Shown here: positions 9,139 to 20,575 of the stretch, piece by piece
Layout: every line of letters starts with the position of its first letter
Numbering within the stretch: the first letter of the stretch is position 1
Assembly (NCBI RefSeq): GCF_022539505.1
Contig: NC_061513.1
Location: 177,412,017 to 177,476,016, forward strand
DNA from: Lolium rigidum
Lineage: Eukaryota > Streptophyta > Magnoliopsida > Poales > Poaceae
Reading direction: 5' to 3'
DNA length: 64,000 nucleotides
The notes under the pieces: generated by a model
The model's input: the letters and a program-made list of their open reading frames with translations, nothing else
The model's database searches: none
Told to the model about the DNA's origin: nothing
Translations under genes and position numbers: made by a program

Positions 9139-9778
9139 AACTGTGCCATGTACATTGAGATTGCACTTACATAATGTAAACCGTGGTAACGGAAGGGGCT
9201 TGGTGAATATGTCAGCTAATTCATCCTTGGAGGAGATGAAGCGTATCTGAAGCAACTTTTGAGCATCCCGTTCTCTGAAAAAGTGAAAATCAACCTCAAT
9301 ATGTTTGGTACGTGCATGAAACACCGGGTTGGTAGAAAGATACATTGCTCCAATATTGTCACACCAAAGTATGGGTGACTGACGTTGAGAAACTCCAAGT
9401 TCACCAAGCAAAGCCTGTATCCAAATCAACTCAGTAGTAGTATTAGTAAGAGCCTTGTACTCAGACTCTATGCTAGAGCGAGAAACGGTAGCCTATTTTC
9501 TAGCACTCCAGGAAATAAGATTACCACCATAGAAGATGGAAAATCCCCCCATTGATCTTCTATCATCAGAGCTGCCAGTCCAGTCAGCATCAGAGAAGGC
9601 AGATAGAAGATCAGGATCAGCAGTAGATGGTCGAAGCTGCAAGCCGTTAGACAAAGTGGTTTTGACATAACGAAGTATACACTTGACAACGGACCAATGA
9701 TAACTCTAAGGGGCATGTAGATATTGACACACCTTGTTGACAACAAAGGCCAAATCAGGTCATGTCATAGTGAGATAC
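9139..9778 (-). pseudogene. Copia polyprotein: end of reverse transcriptase and RNase H
   Basis: Minus-strand frames give the RNase H region of Copia: [31 protein letters not shown] (with the conserved Asp and Asn), [17 protein letters not shown], and the C-terminal [10 protein letters not shown]. Upstream (9,480-9,770) the connecting region is recognisable only through frame changes. Continuity with 16,520 is broken by the inserted Tat element. Confidence 0.8.
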
Positions 9779-10955
9779 TGTTATCACCAAAATTTGACCA
9801 AGTCAGAGGTGGGCCGCGATCGAAGATGAGCGTGAAGAAATATATATAGAGGAAGTATGTGGATCGGCCTTTTTACCGAATTGGGCTTAATTGCCCGTGT
9901 ATCTGTAACATATTAGATCGGGTTTAGTTTAGAGATAGAATCTTACTCGTGCACGGTTTAAGTGCACGCCCTCTTTAGAAAGTCCCCTGGACTATAAATA
10001 TGTACCTAGGGTTTATGGAATAAACAACAACACAACGTTCACCCCAAAAACAAACCAATCTCGGCGCATCGCCAACTCCTTCGTCTCGAGGGTTTCAATC
10101 AGGTAAGCGACATGCTGCCTAGATCGCATCTTGCGATCTAGGCAGCACAAGCTCTATGTTGTTCATGCGTTGCCCGCATCGAAGCGTCTTTGATGGCGGG
10201 CAACGTAGTTATCATAGATGTGTTAGGGTTAGCATTGTTCTTCGTATAAACATGCTTACGTAGTGCAACCCTTGCATATCTAGCCGTCCTCATGCCTATC
10301 TCGGGCATGGGGGCGGCACCTCGCTTGTTCATCGTTTAGTAGATCCGATCCGTTACGATTGCTCCTTGCTCTGCAAGGATTAGTTTAATATCCGCAATAG
10401 TTAGGCCCTACAAAGGGGGAGGATCCGAGTGGCACGCAGGGTGGCGTTCGCAAGTCCTAAACGGGATGTTCCGTGGATCAACTACATTGTTGGTTCTTTG
10501 GCCTTGTTTAGGATCGGCTTATGAGCACCGTGCGTGGCCGCGAGGCCCAACCTGGAGTAGGATGATCCGATTATGCGGTGAAAACCCTAAATCGTCGTAG
10601 ATCTCTTTAGCTTTATCTTGATCAAGCAGGATCACCAAGTATTCGTGCACCCCGCACGGATCATGGGTGGATCGGCTCTTTGAGCCGATTCACAGGATAA
10701 CCTGAGAGCCGATCGAGGCTCGTATTTAACGTTTACGTGTATGCCATGCGGGAACTAAGCGAGGCATCCCCCATCACCTTCCCCGACCAGGTATAGGTCA
10801 GGTGGCACGCCTTGCACTTCGCATCGCCGCGTGTGACCGAGAAGAGCATTGCGGGCCGTCGCTCGGAGGGGTCTCAGCCAGCCGCGGCTCTAGACTCTTC
10901 CCGGCTCTACTAGTGCCGACCGTCGCTGCCCGACGGTGGGTTTTGGCGGTCAACA
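9779..10955 (+). repeat. 5' LTR of the 9,779-16,519 element
   Basis: 1,177 bp, TG...CA. A TATA motif (CTATAAATA, 9,992-10,000) marks the promoter. About 100 bases downstream is a consensus splice donor (CAG|GTAAG, about 10,098-10,105) and then the hairpin at 10,113-10,147. It differs from the 3' copy by scattered substitutions and 1-3-base indels. Confidence 0.92.
10113..10147. repeat. Perfect 16-bp stem hairpin in the LTR
   Basis: TGCTGCCTAGATCGCA, a three-base loop TCT, then its exact complement. It is repeated in the 3' LTR at 15,681-15,715, and with one mismatch in the related LTR at 20,541-20,575. In each copy it directly follows a GGTAAG-type splice donor. Confidence 0.92.
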
Positions 10956-10960
10956 CATTC

Positions 10961-10978
10961 TGGCACGCCCGGTGGGAC
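10961..10978 (+). other. Primer-binding-site candidate
   Basis: TGGCACGCCCGGTGGGAC begins five bases inside the LTR end and starts with the TGG expected opposite a tRNA CCA tail. The related truncated element has the matching CGGCACGCCCGGTGGGAC at about 21,392. I cannot assign the tRNA with confidence. Confidence 0.6.
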
Positions 10979-11012
10979 AATCACATCAACCACATCGCCA
11001 TCTACATCTGAG

Positions 11013-11330
11013 ATGGCGACGGACGGCACGCCAGTCACCCACGAGGGGCTGCCTGACGAGCTCGAGAAACACGATGAAATCGAGGCGGTCCTCGAAGCCA
11101 AGTGCGTCGGCTCTTTCCACAGAATCCGTTCCCAGGGTCGACCAGGACACTTGTTCGGCGTCAACATGGTAGGACTTGGGTACCACCCTGGTGAAAGCAA
11201 TGATGAGGGCAGGTGCTTTTGTGGCGAGAATGAAGAAGGAGCCAGCCCACGCAATCGGCTCCGACACTGTCACCGAGTCCTGGTTATGATCAAGATGGGA
11301 GCCGATTCTAGCGATTATACGAGAGGTATT
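11013..11330 (+). pseudogene. gag start remnant of the deleted Tat element
   Basis: The first about 45 codons (MATDGTPVTHEGLPDELEKH, then EIEAVLEAKCVGSFHRIRS) match the gag start of the related element at 21,450 (MAEGTPVTYEDLTEELKKKH). The homology is then lost and the reading frame has no further meaning. The gag body and pol have been deleted. Confidence 0.7.
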
Positions 11331-11661
11331 ACGAAGCCTTTATGGAACGCTTCGATCTAGCGAGTCGGCCAAGTTCAGTTTCACCACACGATCTGCTTGG
11401 GGTCGACGGCGACCTGATCAGGCAGTCACGTCGGCTACACGAGTCCCAACGGAGCCGACGTACGGGTACAGTTCTATGGCTTAATGCAAAGCCAATATCT
11501 GCAGTCACCTACAGATTCGGCTCGAGGGGGGCACATGATCCGAAGGCAGACACAGGGGAATGGAGAGGTCAGAAACCGATGGAAAATCATCGGCCAGTAA
11601 AGAAAAAAAAAAAAACTTAGCAAGCACAAATGTAGCAAATACAGTCCGACGAACTTTGTCT

Positions 11662-14600
11662 CTAGAAGCCCCGTTGAAGAAACACGTCAAGGGCGCGAAC
11701 AGCGTCAACACGGATGCGATCTGCCTCAGCGATCTCAGCTTGGTCATCTTCGTCCTTACCCTTCACCAACTGATTAGTCAGGGTACGGATTTCAGCCAGA
11801 TCGGTCCTCAGATCGGCTGTGAGGCCTCTTGCTTCGTCTTGAGAACGGGCAACAAGTGCTTCCTTGTCTTGGATGAGCTGTTTGGTTATCCTCACCTTCT
11901 CTTCAAAATTCTCCAGCTCCTTGCGTAAGGACTCGAGTTCGGCGTGAGTGGCGAAGTGTCCGTCTTGGCGTCCAAAACCGCCTTTTTCTCATTGAGCCGT
12001 CGGCACTTTTCGGCAATATCGGCTCTCGGTGGAAGTTGGGAGTGGCGAAGGGTAACCCTTTGGCGAGCCGCTTGCACCCTTGACTTAAAAGCCGACAAGG
12101 TAACAGCAGGCCAGAGCTCCACCTGCAGGGCCATAGGGAGATGGGGCCGGATGTCCTCAAAGGTGCCTTGGGCTTCCTCGGAGTTTTCAACCAGAGTGTC
12201 AGTTGGGGCAGAAAGCAAGTCTCTGAGACGCTGGAGTGGACCGCGGACCGTGCTGAGATCCGGCTCTCCACTTGCCTTAGAAGGAGCGGGTTCGACAGAC
12301 TCGGGTTCGAATGTAAGCAAGCTCGAGAGATCGCAACCCTGATGGGGTAAGCAAAGTGAGTTCAGCAGGCAATGAGGGAGTAGATAGAGCCAAGGAGGGA
12401 AGGCGTACCTCTCCCAAAGAAGGAGGAACAGCCGGCGCGTTGACAATCCGCTTTTCTGGGGATTCGGGTGGGTCAGCCGCTTGGGCAGCCGCCGTCATCG
12501 AGGCAGCTAGATCCGGAGTTGCGGACGGCCTCGGCGCCTCCTCAACGTCTCCGCTAGCGGTTCTCGTGGCTGCGGGGAGGAAGCGATTAGCCGATTCAAA
12601 TGACGGCGGGATAACGCGAAGTGCGATCAAGAAGATAATTACATTTGAGACCTCCTGGCTTGATGAAGAGGCTTGTGGGTTCTTACGAGCCCTCTTAACG
12701 CAGCGGCGCTTCGTGCGCGACCCCGATCCGGCCGGGGCATGGGAGGCGAAGGGTCGGCGATCAACCTTTTCTCGAAAGCCGGTCTCGGTGATGCCGTCTG
12801 GCTATGGGTGGTAGACCTCTCGGAGTTACCTGAGCTCGAGTCTCCCTCGCTGGTTTCCTCGGTCTCGCTGGAAGTTCCTTCAGTAGAAGCCTGCAGGAAA
12901 GAACATAAAGCATGTTGCGAGCGAAATATTGAGAAACGGACGAGCGTCTCGCGGGATCCGAACCGTCTTACATGCAAGCTTGCTCGGGCCGGAGCTTTAC
13001 GCTTCAGGGTCTTCTTGGCGGCCACCTTCCTCACTGCTGTCCTCGCCTGAGTCGAGGCTCGGGGGGCAACCAGCCCTGAAGAGGCTTTACTCTTGAGTGC
13101 CAATTCGGCGAAAGCGGCCGGCTCCGCATTATGACCTTTTCGGGGGTGGCGAGCTCGCGAGAAAAGAACCACCGGTGCTTGGAGGAAGAAACGCGAAAGG
13201 GGAACCGTCGGCTTGTGTGGGAGCCGGGCCATCTCGTTGCTTGTTAAGAGGAAGGGTCGGGTCACGGACGAGCGCCGTAATGCAGCACGTAAGAAATGTT
13301 TCGAGAGACGATACCCGGTTCGCGGGGATGTCATACTCGGCGTCAAGTTGCTTCAACGGCGGTCCTAAGGCCCTTCTGAAGGCATGGGTCTTCCACATGG
13401 ACCACCAAGTCTCGAAACCATCAGTGGTGAAGGAGAAATGGAGGTCGTGGGGGATAGGGATGGCCAAAGCATCAAAGAAGGTATAACACCTTTGGCCTGT
13501 GATGATGTCAGGCAGTTCAGCTCTGCTTGCTGTTAGGTGGTGCAGGAAGAAGTGTGGAGGCACCTGCCCAAGACCAAGCTGTCGGGCTGCTACTACTGGT
13601 TGATAACACTCGTAGCCGGGTTTAATGATCCGGTTTGAAGTGCTCATACCGACAGGAAGGAAGCAGGGACGAATCATGATGGAATACAGATGCTGGGTGC
13701 TGGCATCATCGGCAAATTTATCCAATCGGAAGGAGACTGGATTTTCAAAGTATGCCGATTCAGTATAAGGAAAGAACAGGGGGTTGTCCAAACCTTGAAA
13801 GAAGATCTTGAACCACCCTGCTGCTTCTTTGGGGATCAACCTGCTGCCTGGGAGGCCATACAAAGCCTGGCCATAGCTGGTGCATCGGATATCTTTGCCA
13901 TTGACGTCCGGAAAGGTGCAGGAGGGCAAAGGTGGGAAGTCAGGGATCTGGGTCTGAAAGTATAGCTGCGCCCATAATTGAATAAACCACCAGGGACCAC
14001 CAGTTTTAACTGTCTTCCGAGAGAACAGCTTGATGGACATCGGTTGAAGAGATCGATAAACCTCTCCAAGAAACGGTTTGCCCGGCCGAGGTGGGTGCCT
14101 TTAGCCAATTCATAGGCCGGGGAAAGATAATTCTTGGTAGGGGCAAGGGATGGGCCACGGAAGATGAAATGTTCTAGCCGGAAATTCGGAAAGGCCGTGT
14201 GTTCTCTTTCGTCACGGGACCTTTGGTCTTCATATAACGTTTGAGGTAGGCTCCCCGAGCTGGTACACTCTTTTTGGAAGAAAGGGTGAAAGGGACTCTC
14301 GGCAGTTGGAATGCGAAGGGCCGGGGGATGCAATGTCCAGCCTCGTGATCATGGCCACGTCCAGATAAGGTTGGTGTCATGGGGCCATGACCAAACATAA
14401 AGCGAGTTCAACGCATCAGACCAGAAGTAGCCGATGGTTTTCAAGATGTTCTCGTTCTTCTCAAGAGGAGATAAGGATAATGACAGGGCATCGGCTATCC
14501 CTATGGTATCCCAAGTGGCATAGTGGGATTTTGATACTCTATTGTACCATGCCACCCAACCTTCAGGAGGATTAGGCCAGGCTCGTAGGCGGTCGGCCCG

Positions 14601-14874
14601 AGAAGTTAGATCTAGGCTTTGGCTCACAAAGGGGATTCTGTTAGCTTCGCACGAAATTAACAGGGCAGGACTTTCAGAAGAACGAGGACCAAGGCACATC
14701 GAATTCGCGAGAGAAGGGTGTGGCAGAAGGATATCTGAAGCCTAAATTAGCAGCGGAGCGAAACATTAATTCATGTGTTTACCATTAATCTCATGTCAAG
14801 GCGAACAGCGAAAGGGGGTTAAGGGTTACCTTCAGTCTGGGAGCTGTGGCGTCGGTGTTGGATGATTTCGCCAT
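11662..14874 (-). pseudogene. Antisense gene with plant mobile domain (aminotransferase-like)
   Basis: Transcribed opposite to the element. The first exon, MAKSSNTDATAPRLK (14,830-14,874), ends at a good donor, and a 95-base GT-AG intron (14,735-14,829) leads to a long coding region. That region contains the plant mobile domain: CLGPRSSESPALLISCEAN, WVAWYNRVSKSHYATWDTIG, FWSDALNSL, then after shifts near 14,350 and 14,080 GGPWWFIQLWAQLYFQTQIP, IRCTSYGQALYGLPGSRL and LYSIMIRPCFLPVGMSTSN (about 13,640-13,990). The C-terminal half is Ser/Glu-rich, with a coiled-coil-like segment at 11,670-11,895 (LTADLRTDLAEIRTLTNQL) and a stop at 11,662-11,664. The family occurs in host PMD/MAIL proteins and as extra genes in Tat retrotransposons. 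The several frameshifts indicate decay. The role in the element is unknown. Confidence 0.75.
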
Positions 14875-15346
14875 GGGATGCGTTGAAGGAGTCGGGGGCG
14901 GCGTGGCTGAGATCTGTGTAAGTGGTTGTGGGTTGGAGCTGCTCGGGCGGCGATTTGGGGATCTGAGTTCGCCTTTTCTGATGAAGGTCGCAGGTTACCG
15001 TTTGGAAGGGCGGCTAGGTCGACTTTCCTCGTATTTTATAATAGAGACCGATGCAATGTCATCGGCTCTCTTTGGAGACTACGTAACTTTGACCATCGGC
15101 GGAACAATTGATTAGAGGATACTTCTTCATTAACAGAGGAGGGTTTGTTGCGATGAAGAGCCGATGGTTCAAAGAGGAACAGAAGAAGAGCCGATTGCTC
15201 GCATGTTGCTGGTGCCATGTCACTAATCTTCACTGCAAAATATGAGGAGACAAAGGATACTGCAACGGTGGTACTACGACATGACCCGACGGGAAAGGAG
15301 AACGTAATGATTTTGGAAATATCATTTCCAAAACCAGGGGGGCATG

Positions 15347-16519
15347 TGTTATCACCGGAATTTGACCAAGTCGGAGGTGGGCCGCGATCGAAGATGAGCG
15401 TGAAGAAATATATATAGAGGAAGTATGTGGATCGGCCTTTTTACCGAATTGGGCTTAATTGCCCGTGTATACGTAACATATTAGATCGGGTTTAGTTTAG
15501 AGATAGAATCTTACTCGTGCACGGTTTAAGTGCACGCCCTCTTTAGAAAGTCCCCTGGACTATAAATATGTACCTAGGGTTTATGGAATAAACAACAACA
15601 CAACGTTCACCCCAAAAACAAACCAATCTCGGCGCATCGCCAACTCCTTCGTCTCGAGGGTTTCAATCAGGTAAGCGACATGCTGCCTAGATCGCATCTT
15701 GCGATCTAGGCAGCACAAGCTCTATGTTGTTCATGCGTTGCCCGTCTCGAAGCGTCTTTGATGGCGGGCAACGTAGTTATCATAGATGTGTTAGGGTTAG
15801 CATTGTTCTTCGTATAAACATGCTTACGTAGTGCAACCCTTGCATATCTAGCCGTCCTCATGCCTATCTCGGGCATGGGGGCGGCACCCGCTTGTTCATC
15901 GTTTAGTAGATCCGATCCGTTACGATTGCTCCTTGCTCGCAAGGATTAGTTTAATATCCGCAATAGTTAGGCCCTACAAAGGGGGAGGATCCGGTGGCAC
16001 GCGAGGTGGCGTTCGCAAGTCCTAAACGAGGATGTTCCGTGGATCAACTACATTGTTGGTTTTTGGCCTTGTTTAGGATCGGCTTATGAGCACCGTGCGT
16101 GGCCGCGAGGCCCAACCCGGAGTAGGATGATCCGATTATGCGGTGAAAACCCTAAATCGTCGTAGATCTCTTTAGCTTTATCTTGATCAAGCGGGATCAC
16201 CAAGTATTCGTGCACCCCGCACGGATCATGGGTGGATCGGCTCTTTGAGCCGATTCACGGGATAACTCGAGAGCCGATCGAGGCTCGTATTTAACGTTTA
16301 CGTGTATGCCATGCGGGAACTAAGCGAGGCATCCCCCATCACCTTCCCGACCAGGTATAGGTCAGGTGGCACGCCCTTGCACTTCGCATCGCCGCGTGTG
16401 ACCAGAAGAGCATTGCGGGCCGTCGCTCGGAGGGGTCTCAGCCAGCCGCAGCTCTAGACTCTTCCCGGCTCTACTAGTGCTGACTGTCGCTGCCCGACGG
16501 TGGGTTTTGGCGGTCAACA
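15347..16519 (+). repeat. 3' LTR of the 9,779-16,519 element
   Basis: 1,173 bp, TGTTATCACC...GTCAACA, with the same TATA motif (about 15,560-15,568), splice donor and hairpin (15,681-15,715) as the 5' copy. Followed by GATAC. Confidence 0.92.
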
Positions 16520-17315
16520 GATACTGGAGTCCACCAACAATGCTGCGGTATGTAGTGGAATCCTCAGCAGACAGCAGAGTACCATCAGTAGCATAAAGCC
16601 TATCAGAGGAGACCATAGGAGTAGCAACATGAGCACACTTGGACAACCCAACACGCTGCAACAGTTTAATAGCATATTTGCGCTGGCTCAGCAAAAGACC
16701 ATGTCCCAATGGATGAACTTCAATACCAAGAAAAAATCGGAGGGACCAAGATCTTTGAGAGTAAAAATAGTACCAATCTGGCGAACTAAGTGCTCAGTAG
16801 TTGTTGAAGAAGAGCTCACCACAATGATGTCATCCACATAGACAAGCAGATAGATAGTGATATGTGGCCGCCGTAGGATGAAGAGGTATCAACAGTAGAG
16901 GGAGTAAACCCAAGATCACCAAGAACAAAACTCAGTCGAGCATGCCAGGCCTGAGGCGCTTGCTTCAACCCATAGAGGGCCTTCTCAAGGCGACAAAAAT
17001 GGCTGGCGCACTTGGGATCCTCAAAGCCAGGTGGTTGACGCATAAACACTTCCTTCTCAAGAACTCCATGTAGAAAGGCATTCTGAATGTCCAACTGGCG
17101 AAGATGCCAGCCCTGAGAGAGAGCCATAGACAGTAACAAACGAATAGTGGCAGGCTTAACAACATGAATGATAGTATCCTCATAGTCCAGACCATACCGT
17201 TGTTTAAACCCCTTAGCCACAAGACACGCTTTATATCTCTCAATAGAGCCATCGGCCTCCTTCTTAATCTTGAACACCTACTTGCTGTCAATAATGTTGA
17301 CACCTGAACGAGGAG
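16520..17315 (-). pseudogene. Copia reverse transcriptase (middle segment)
   Basis: Minus-strand frame at 16,816-17,277 carries the RVT_2 signature: [72 protein letters not shown]. The catalytic YVDD is encoded at about 16,830-16,841, after a frameshift. The segment 16,520-16,709 holds the region after the catalytic box (LLQRVGLSKCAHVATPM...YRSIVGGLQYL). Both ends are cut by insertions; the right end bears AGGAG of the target duplication of the 17,316-43,337 element. Confidence 0.85.
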
Positions 17316-17857
17316 TGACGTGGGCATTACCCTTCGGGTAACTGTTATTGCCCTATCCTGTACGGCCCAACTGGAGGCCCATGAAGACACCCGATGGCAA
17401 GGTGGGCCACTACGTCGGTGCCGAAGAAGGTTCCTTCAAGAACAAGACGAAGAAACAAAGAATACAAGGAAAGTCTAGAACTAGGGTCCTTTGTAACCTA
17501 GTCATACCCAAACAGATCTCTTGAGACCTGGCCCCCTAATAAGGGCCAGGAGAGGGGCTGCCGAGGAACACACGCAATCTTAGCAACTTTAGCCACCATA
17601 AGTCCAGAGCTAGGTACTCGTAGCACTTAGCCTCTCGACGAGATCACAACCGAAACCTTCGACACCCCATTGTAACCCGATATTTTCATAATCAAGATCA
17701 GACAGGCAGGACGTAAGGGTTTTACCTCATCGAGGGCCCCGAACCTGGGTAAATCGCTTTCCCCGCTTGTTTGATAACCGATGTCTCGTGTCAGCCTACA
17801 TGATTCCATCTACCCTAAGCTCCAAATGGAGGGCATTGCCGAGGAGTATCCTTGACA
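17316..17857 (+). repeat. 5' LTR of the 17,316-43,337 element
   Basis: 542 bp. Its core promoter reads CCCCCTAATAAGGGCC, whereas the 3' copy has CCCCCTATATAAGGGCC, so the TATA box of this copy has lost two bases. Confidence 0.92.
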
Positions 17858-17859
17858 AT

Positions 17860-17877
17860 TGGCGCCGTCTGTGGGAA
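17860..17877 (+). other. Primer-binding site
   Basis: TGGCGCCGTCTGTGGGAA starts two bases after the LTR end. It is typical of Tat/RIRE2-like elements, for which a tRNA-Arg primer has been proposed; I treat the tRNA identity as unsure. Confidence 0.7.
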
Positions 17878-17915
17878 CCCTGTTGGCGCAAGATCCGTCA
17901 TCGGTAGATCCAGCC

Positions 17916-19941
17916 ATGTCGTCGGCAGCTTCGTCGACGCCGTCAGCATCACCAAGTTTGGGGAGTCCAATCCGATTCGGCTCCTATGAGTTCACCCCGC
18001 ACAGCGACTCTTCTCGCTCGAATTTTTTGGGTCTGCAAGGAAACATGGATATGACGTTCGGGAGTGTCCACTGCAACGTCAACGCGGAGGGAGTCCTTCG
18101 TCTGCTGGAACCGTTCGCCCCCAGATCGGCAAGGAAATTGCCTCCGCCGGTCGCGGGATCAATCACGTCATCGTCAATCGACCTTTCGGCTGGCCTGACA
18201 GACTCGACGAATTCGTCTCCACCATCGACTCCCCGATCGACGTCTTCAATGTCGGTTGGGTCCGATAACCCTGCGTCATCGGAGATGACCTCATACTACT
18301 GCCTGAATTGCGACACTAGGCACAGGTTGGGATCGAGTGACATACCATTCATCTGCAGTGCCAGGTATTCATCGGGAGAGGACAGCGTCGGCAGCGTTGT
18401 CAAGGAGGCCAACTGGAAAGCGGCGCGTCATCAAGTCTATGCTGCCAATAACGCAGGAAACGGAGGAGGAGGAGATCACACCCCTCGCTCCAGCAGACGA
18501 TACAATGGCAAAAATAGCGCCAGCAACAACAACAGCGATTACACTATCGCGGAGGAAGAATGGGCGGCAGCCCGGGCAGCGGTACTTAATAACACACCGC
18601 TTCCCGCCGGAACTTCGGTTGGAACCCTCAATGCCTATCGCTCTATCTTGGAGAAAAATCGGGAGCGGCTATCGAACGAGCAGGCAACCCTCGAAAGACA
18701 TCTGTTAGCAGCGGATCAATCCAGTGAACGACGGAGGGGCTCACGAGGAAGCGCGACTCGAAGCAGCCAAGGTGTAAGGAGGCATCGATCAAGGCTATCC
18801 CGACTTTCGGAGGACGACGCTAGAGAAATAACGTCAAACCTATCCAAGTCCTTCATGACTACGGACACCACGGGTATGTTAAGGCCAAAAACCGTTGAAG
18901 GGGCAACTGCCAACCTCGCAGTGTACCTCATCAACCAACAACCCGAAGGTTCTATGGCTCAAGCTCATCGAGGCGCCCTGGAAAGCCTCGCAATCTTGGG
19001 AGACAATCTGGTTCCACGAAAGGAAAAACCCACGCTCCAAGCCAGCGGCTCGAAGCACCGTTCAAGGGACGCCCGAGACGAAATCACCCAGAGTAGAATC
19101 GACAAAGCCAGGCAACGGCGAGCCGCAAGGGAGGAGTACGATAGCGACACCTCGGAAGAAAGCCAGGAGTATGACAGCGAGATGAGGGGAGCTGATTGCT
19201 TAAGCTACAAGATCCGTGAGACAATGCCACCCAAAAGGTTCAAACCCACTCCCACTGATGCCGCTAAGTACGATGGCAGTAGGAGCCGAGGTCTTAGATA
19301 GATGATTATTTACAGACTGTGATCCTACACAAAGGAAATCAGATAGTAGCAATGCAGTGCTTGCAGCTTTACCTGAAAGATTCGGCACGGGCCTGGTTGA
19401 GAGGCCTGCCGAAGGGTTCCATCAAATCGTGGGATGACCTGGTGGACGCTTTCGTCACAAACTTCCAAGCAACATACAAGAGGCCTGTTGGAATTGATGA
19501 ATTACGACACTGCCAGCAGAAGCCGAAGGAGTCGATGCGTGCGTACATCGGGAGATTCACTAAACTCCTGAACACCGCTGAAGATGTTTCCGTCGACAGA
19601 GCAATCGATGCCTTTAGCGATGGCATTCGACGTGAAACCTATATAGAGGAGCTTGGGCGCAAGAAGCCGATGACTATAACAAAGTTAATGGAGATCGCCA
19701 ACAGCTGGGCTGATGGTAAAGACAACGTACGAAGGCCTCGACAGCGCGGCGATGACGAAGACGACGATCAGCTGATGCATGATTCAGGTGGTCGAAGGGA
19801 TCGTCGTAAGAAAAGGAAAGACCGCAGTTACGATGACAGCAACTTGGTAGCCGCGGGATATTCCGATCGACGAGATGATCGGTATGATGACAGGCGAGAT
19901 GATCGACAGGACGGCAATCGGAGTAACTCTGGGAACCGTGG
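17916..19941 (+). pseudogene. gag of the Tat-type element
   Basis: Begins at ATG 17,916 (MSSAASSTPSAS), the first after the primer-binding site. The Ser-rich N-terminal half runs to about 19,270. At about 19,276 the frame shifts, and soon after a Trp codon has become TAG (19,299-19,301). The gag core then follows in the next frame: VILHKGNQIVAMQCLQLYLK, ARAWLRGLPKGSIKSWDDLV, DAFVTNFQATYKRP, KESMRAYIGRFTKLLN (Retrotrans_gag). An Arg/Asp-rich tail (DRRDDRYDDRRDDR) ends where an LTR fragment is inserted at 19,942. It would form the particle shell. It is inactivated by the shift, the stop and the insertion. Confidence 0.85.
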
Positions 19942-20412
19942 TGATGACCCACAAGTATAATGGGTGTATCGTAGTACTTTCGATAAATAAGAGTGTCGAA
20001 CCCAACGAGGAGCAGAAGGTGTTGACAAGCAGTTTCGATGAAGGATTCACTGTAAATGCTCACAGACAAGTATTCAGGGGGTTTTGATATAGCAGATGAA
20101 TAAAGTACGAGTAAGTAATATGCGAGAGAAATAATTGCAGCAAGTGGCCCAATCCTTTTTAGCACAAAGGACAAGCCGGTTTGTTTACTTATAATGACCA
20201 AACGTTCTTGAGGACACACGGGAATTTAGTCTAGTGCTTTCGCTTCATGTGGCTAAATAATCTTCATTGTTTTGATAAGTGTTATGTGGGTGAACCTATG
20301 CTAATGCACCGCCCTTCCTAGGACTAATACATACTTGTGATTATACCCCTTGCAAGCATCCGAAACTACAAGAAAGTAATTAAGATAAATCTAACCACGG
20401 ATTATTCCCACG
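19942..20412 (-). mobile_element. LTR fragment of another family inserted in gag
   Basis: Starts TGATGACCCACAAGTATA, which is the reverse complement of the LTR 3' ends seen at 51,245 and 51,905 (TATACTTGTGGGTCATCA). After about 470 bases it changes abruptly to the Tat-type LTR at 20,413. Only the end of an LTR in minus orientation is present. Confidence 0.65.
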
Positions 20413-20540
20413 TTAGAAAGTCTACGGACTATAAATATGTATCTAGGGTTTATGAAATAAACAACAATCACGTTCACCACAAACCAATCTAGGCGCATCG
20501 CCAACTCCCTTGTCTCGAGGGTTTCTTCGGGTAAGCATCA

Positions 20541-20575
20541 TGCTGCGTAGATCGCATCTTGCGATCTAGGCAGCA
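20541..20575. repeat. LTR hairpin, third copy
   Basis: Same stem as at 10,113-10,147 with one mismatch (TGCTGCG for TGCTGCC), again just after GGGTAAGC. Confidence 0.85.

Larger units (their letters stand above)
9779..16519 (+). mobile_element. Complete non-autonomous Tat-type Gypsy element, TSD GATAC
   Basis: Two nearly identical LTRs (9,779-10,955 and 15,347-16,519) both start TGTTATCACC and end GGCGGTCAACA. The 5-bp duplications GATAC (9,774-9,778 and 16,520-16,524) are perfect. A primer-binding-site-like TGGCACGCCCGGTGGGAC follows the 5' LTR, and a purine tract (15,331-15,345) precedes the 3' LTR. Inside, only the first codons of gag remain on the plus strand; pol is absent. Most of the interior is an antisense gene with a plant mobile domain. 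The element is thus an internally deleted member that would depend on helper enzymes. It inserted into the Copia element and is recent, judging from LTR similarity. Confidence 0.92.
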
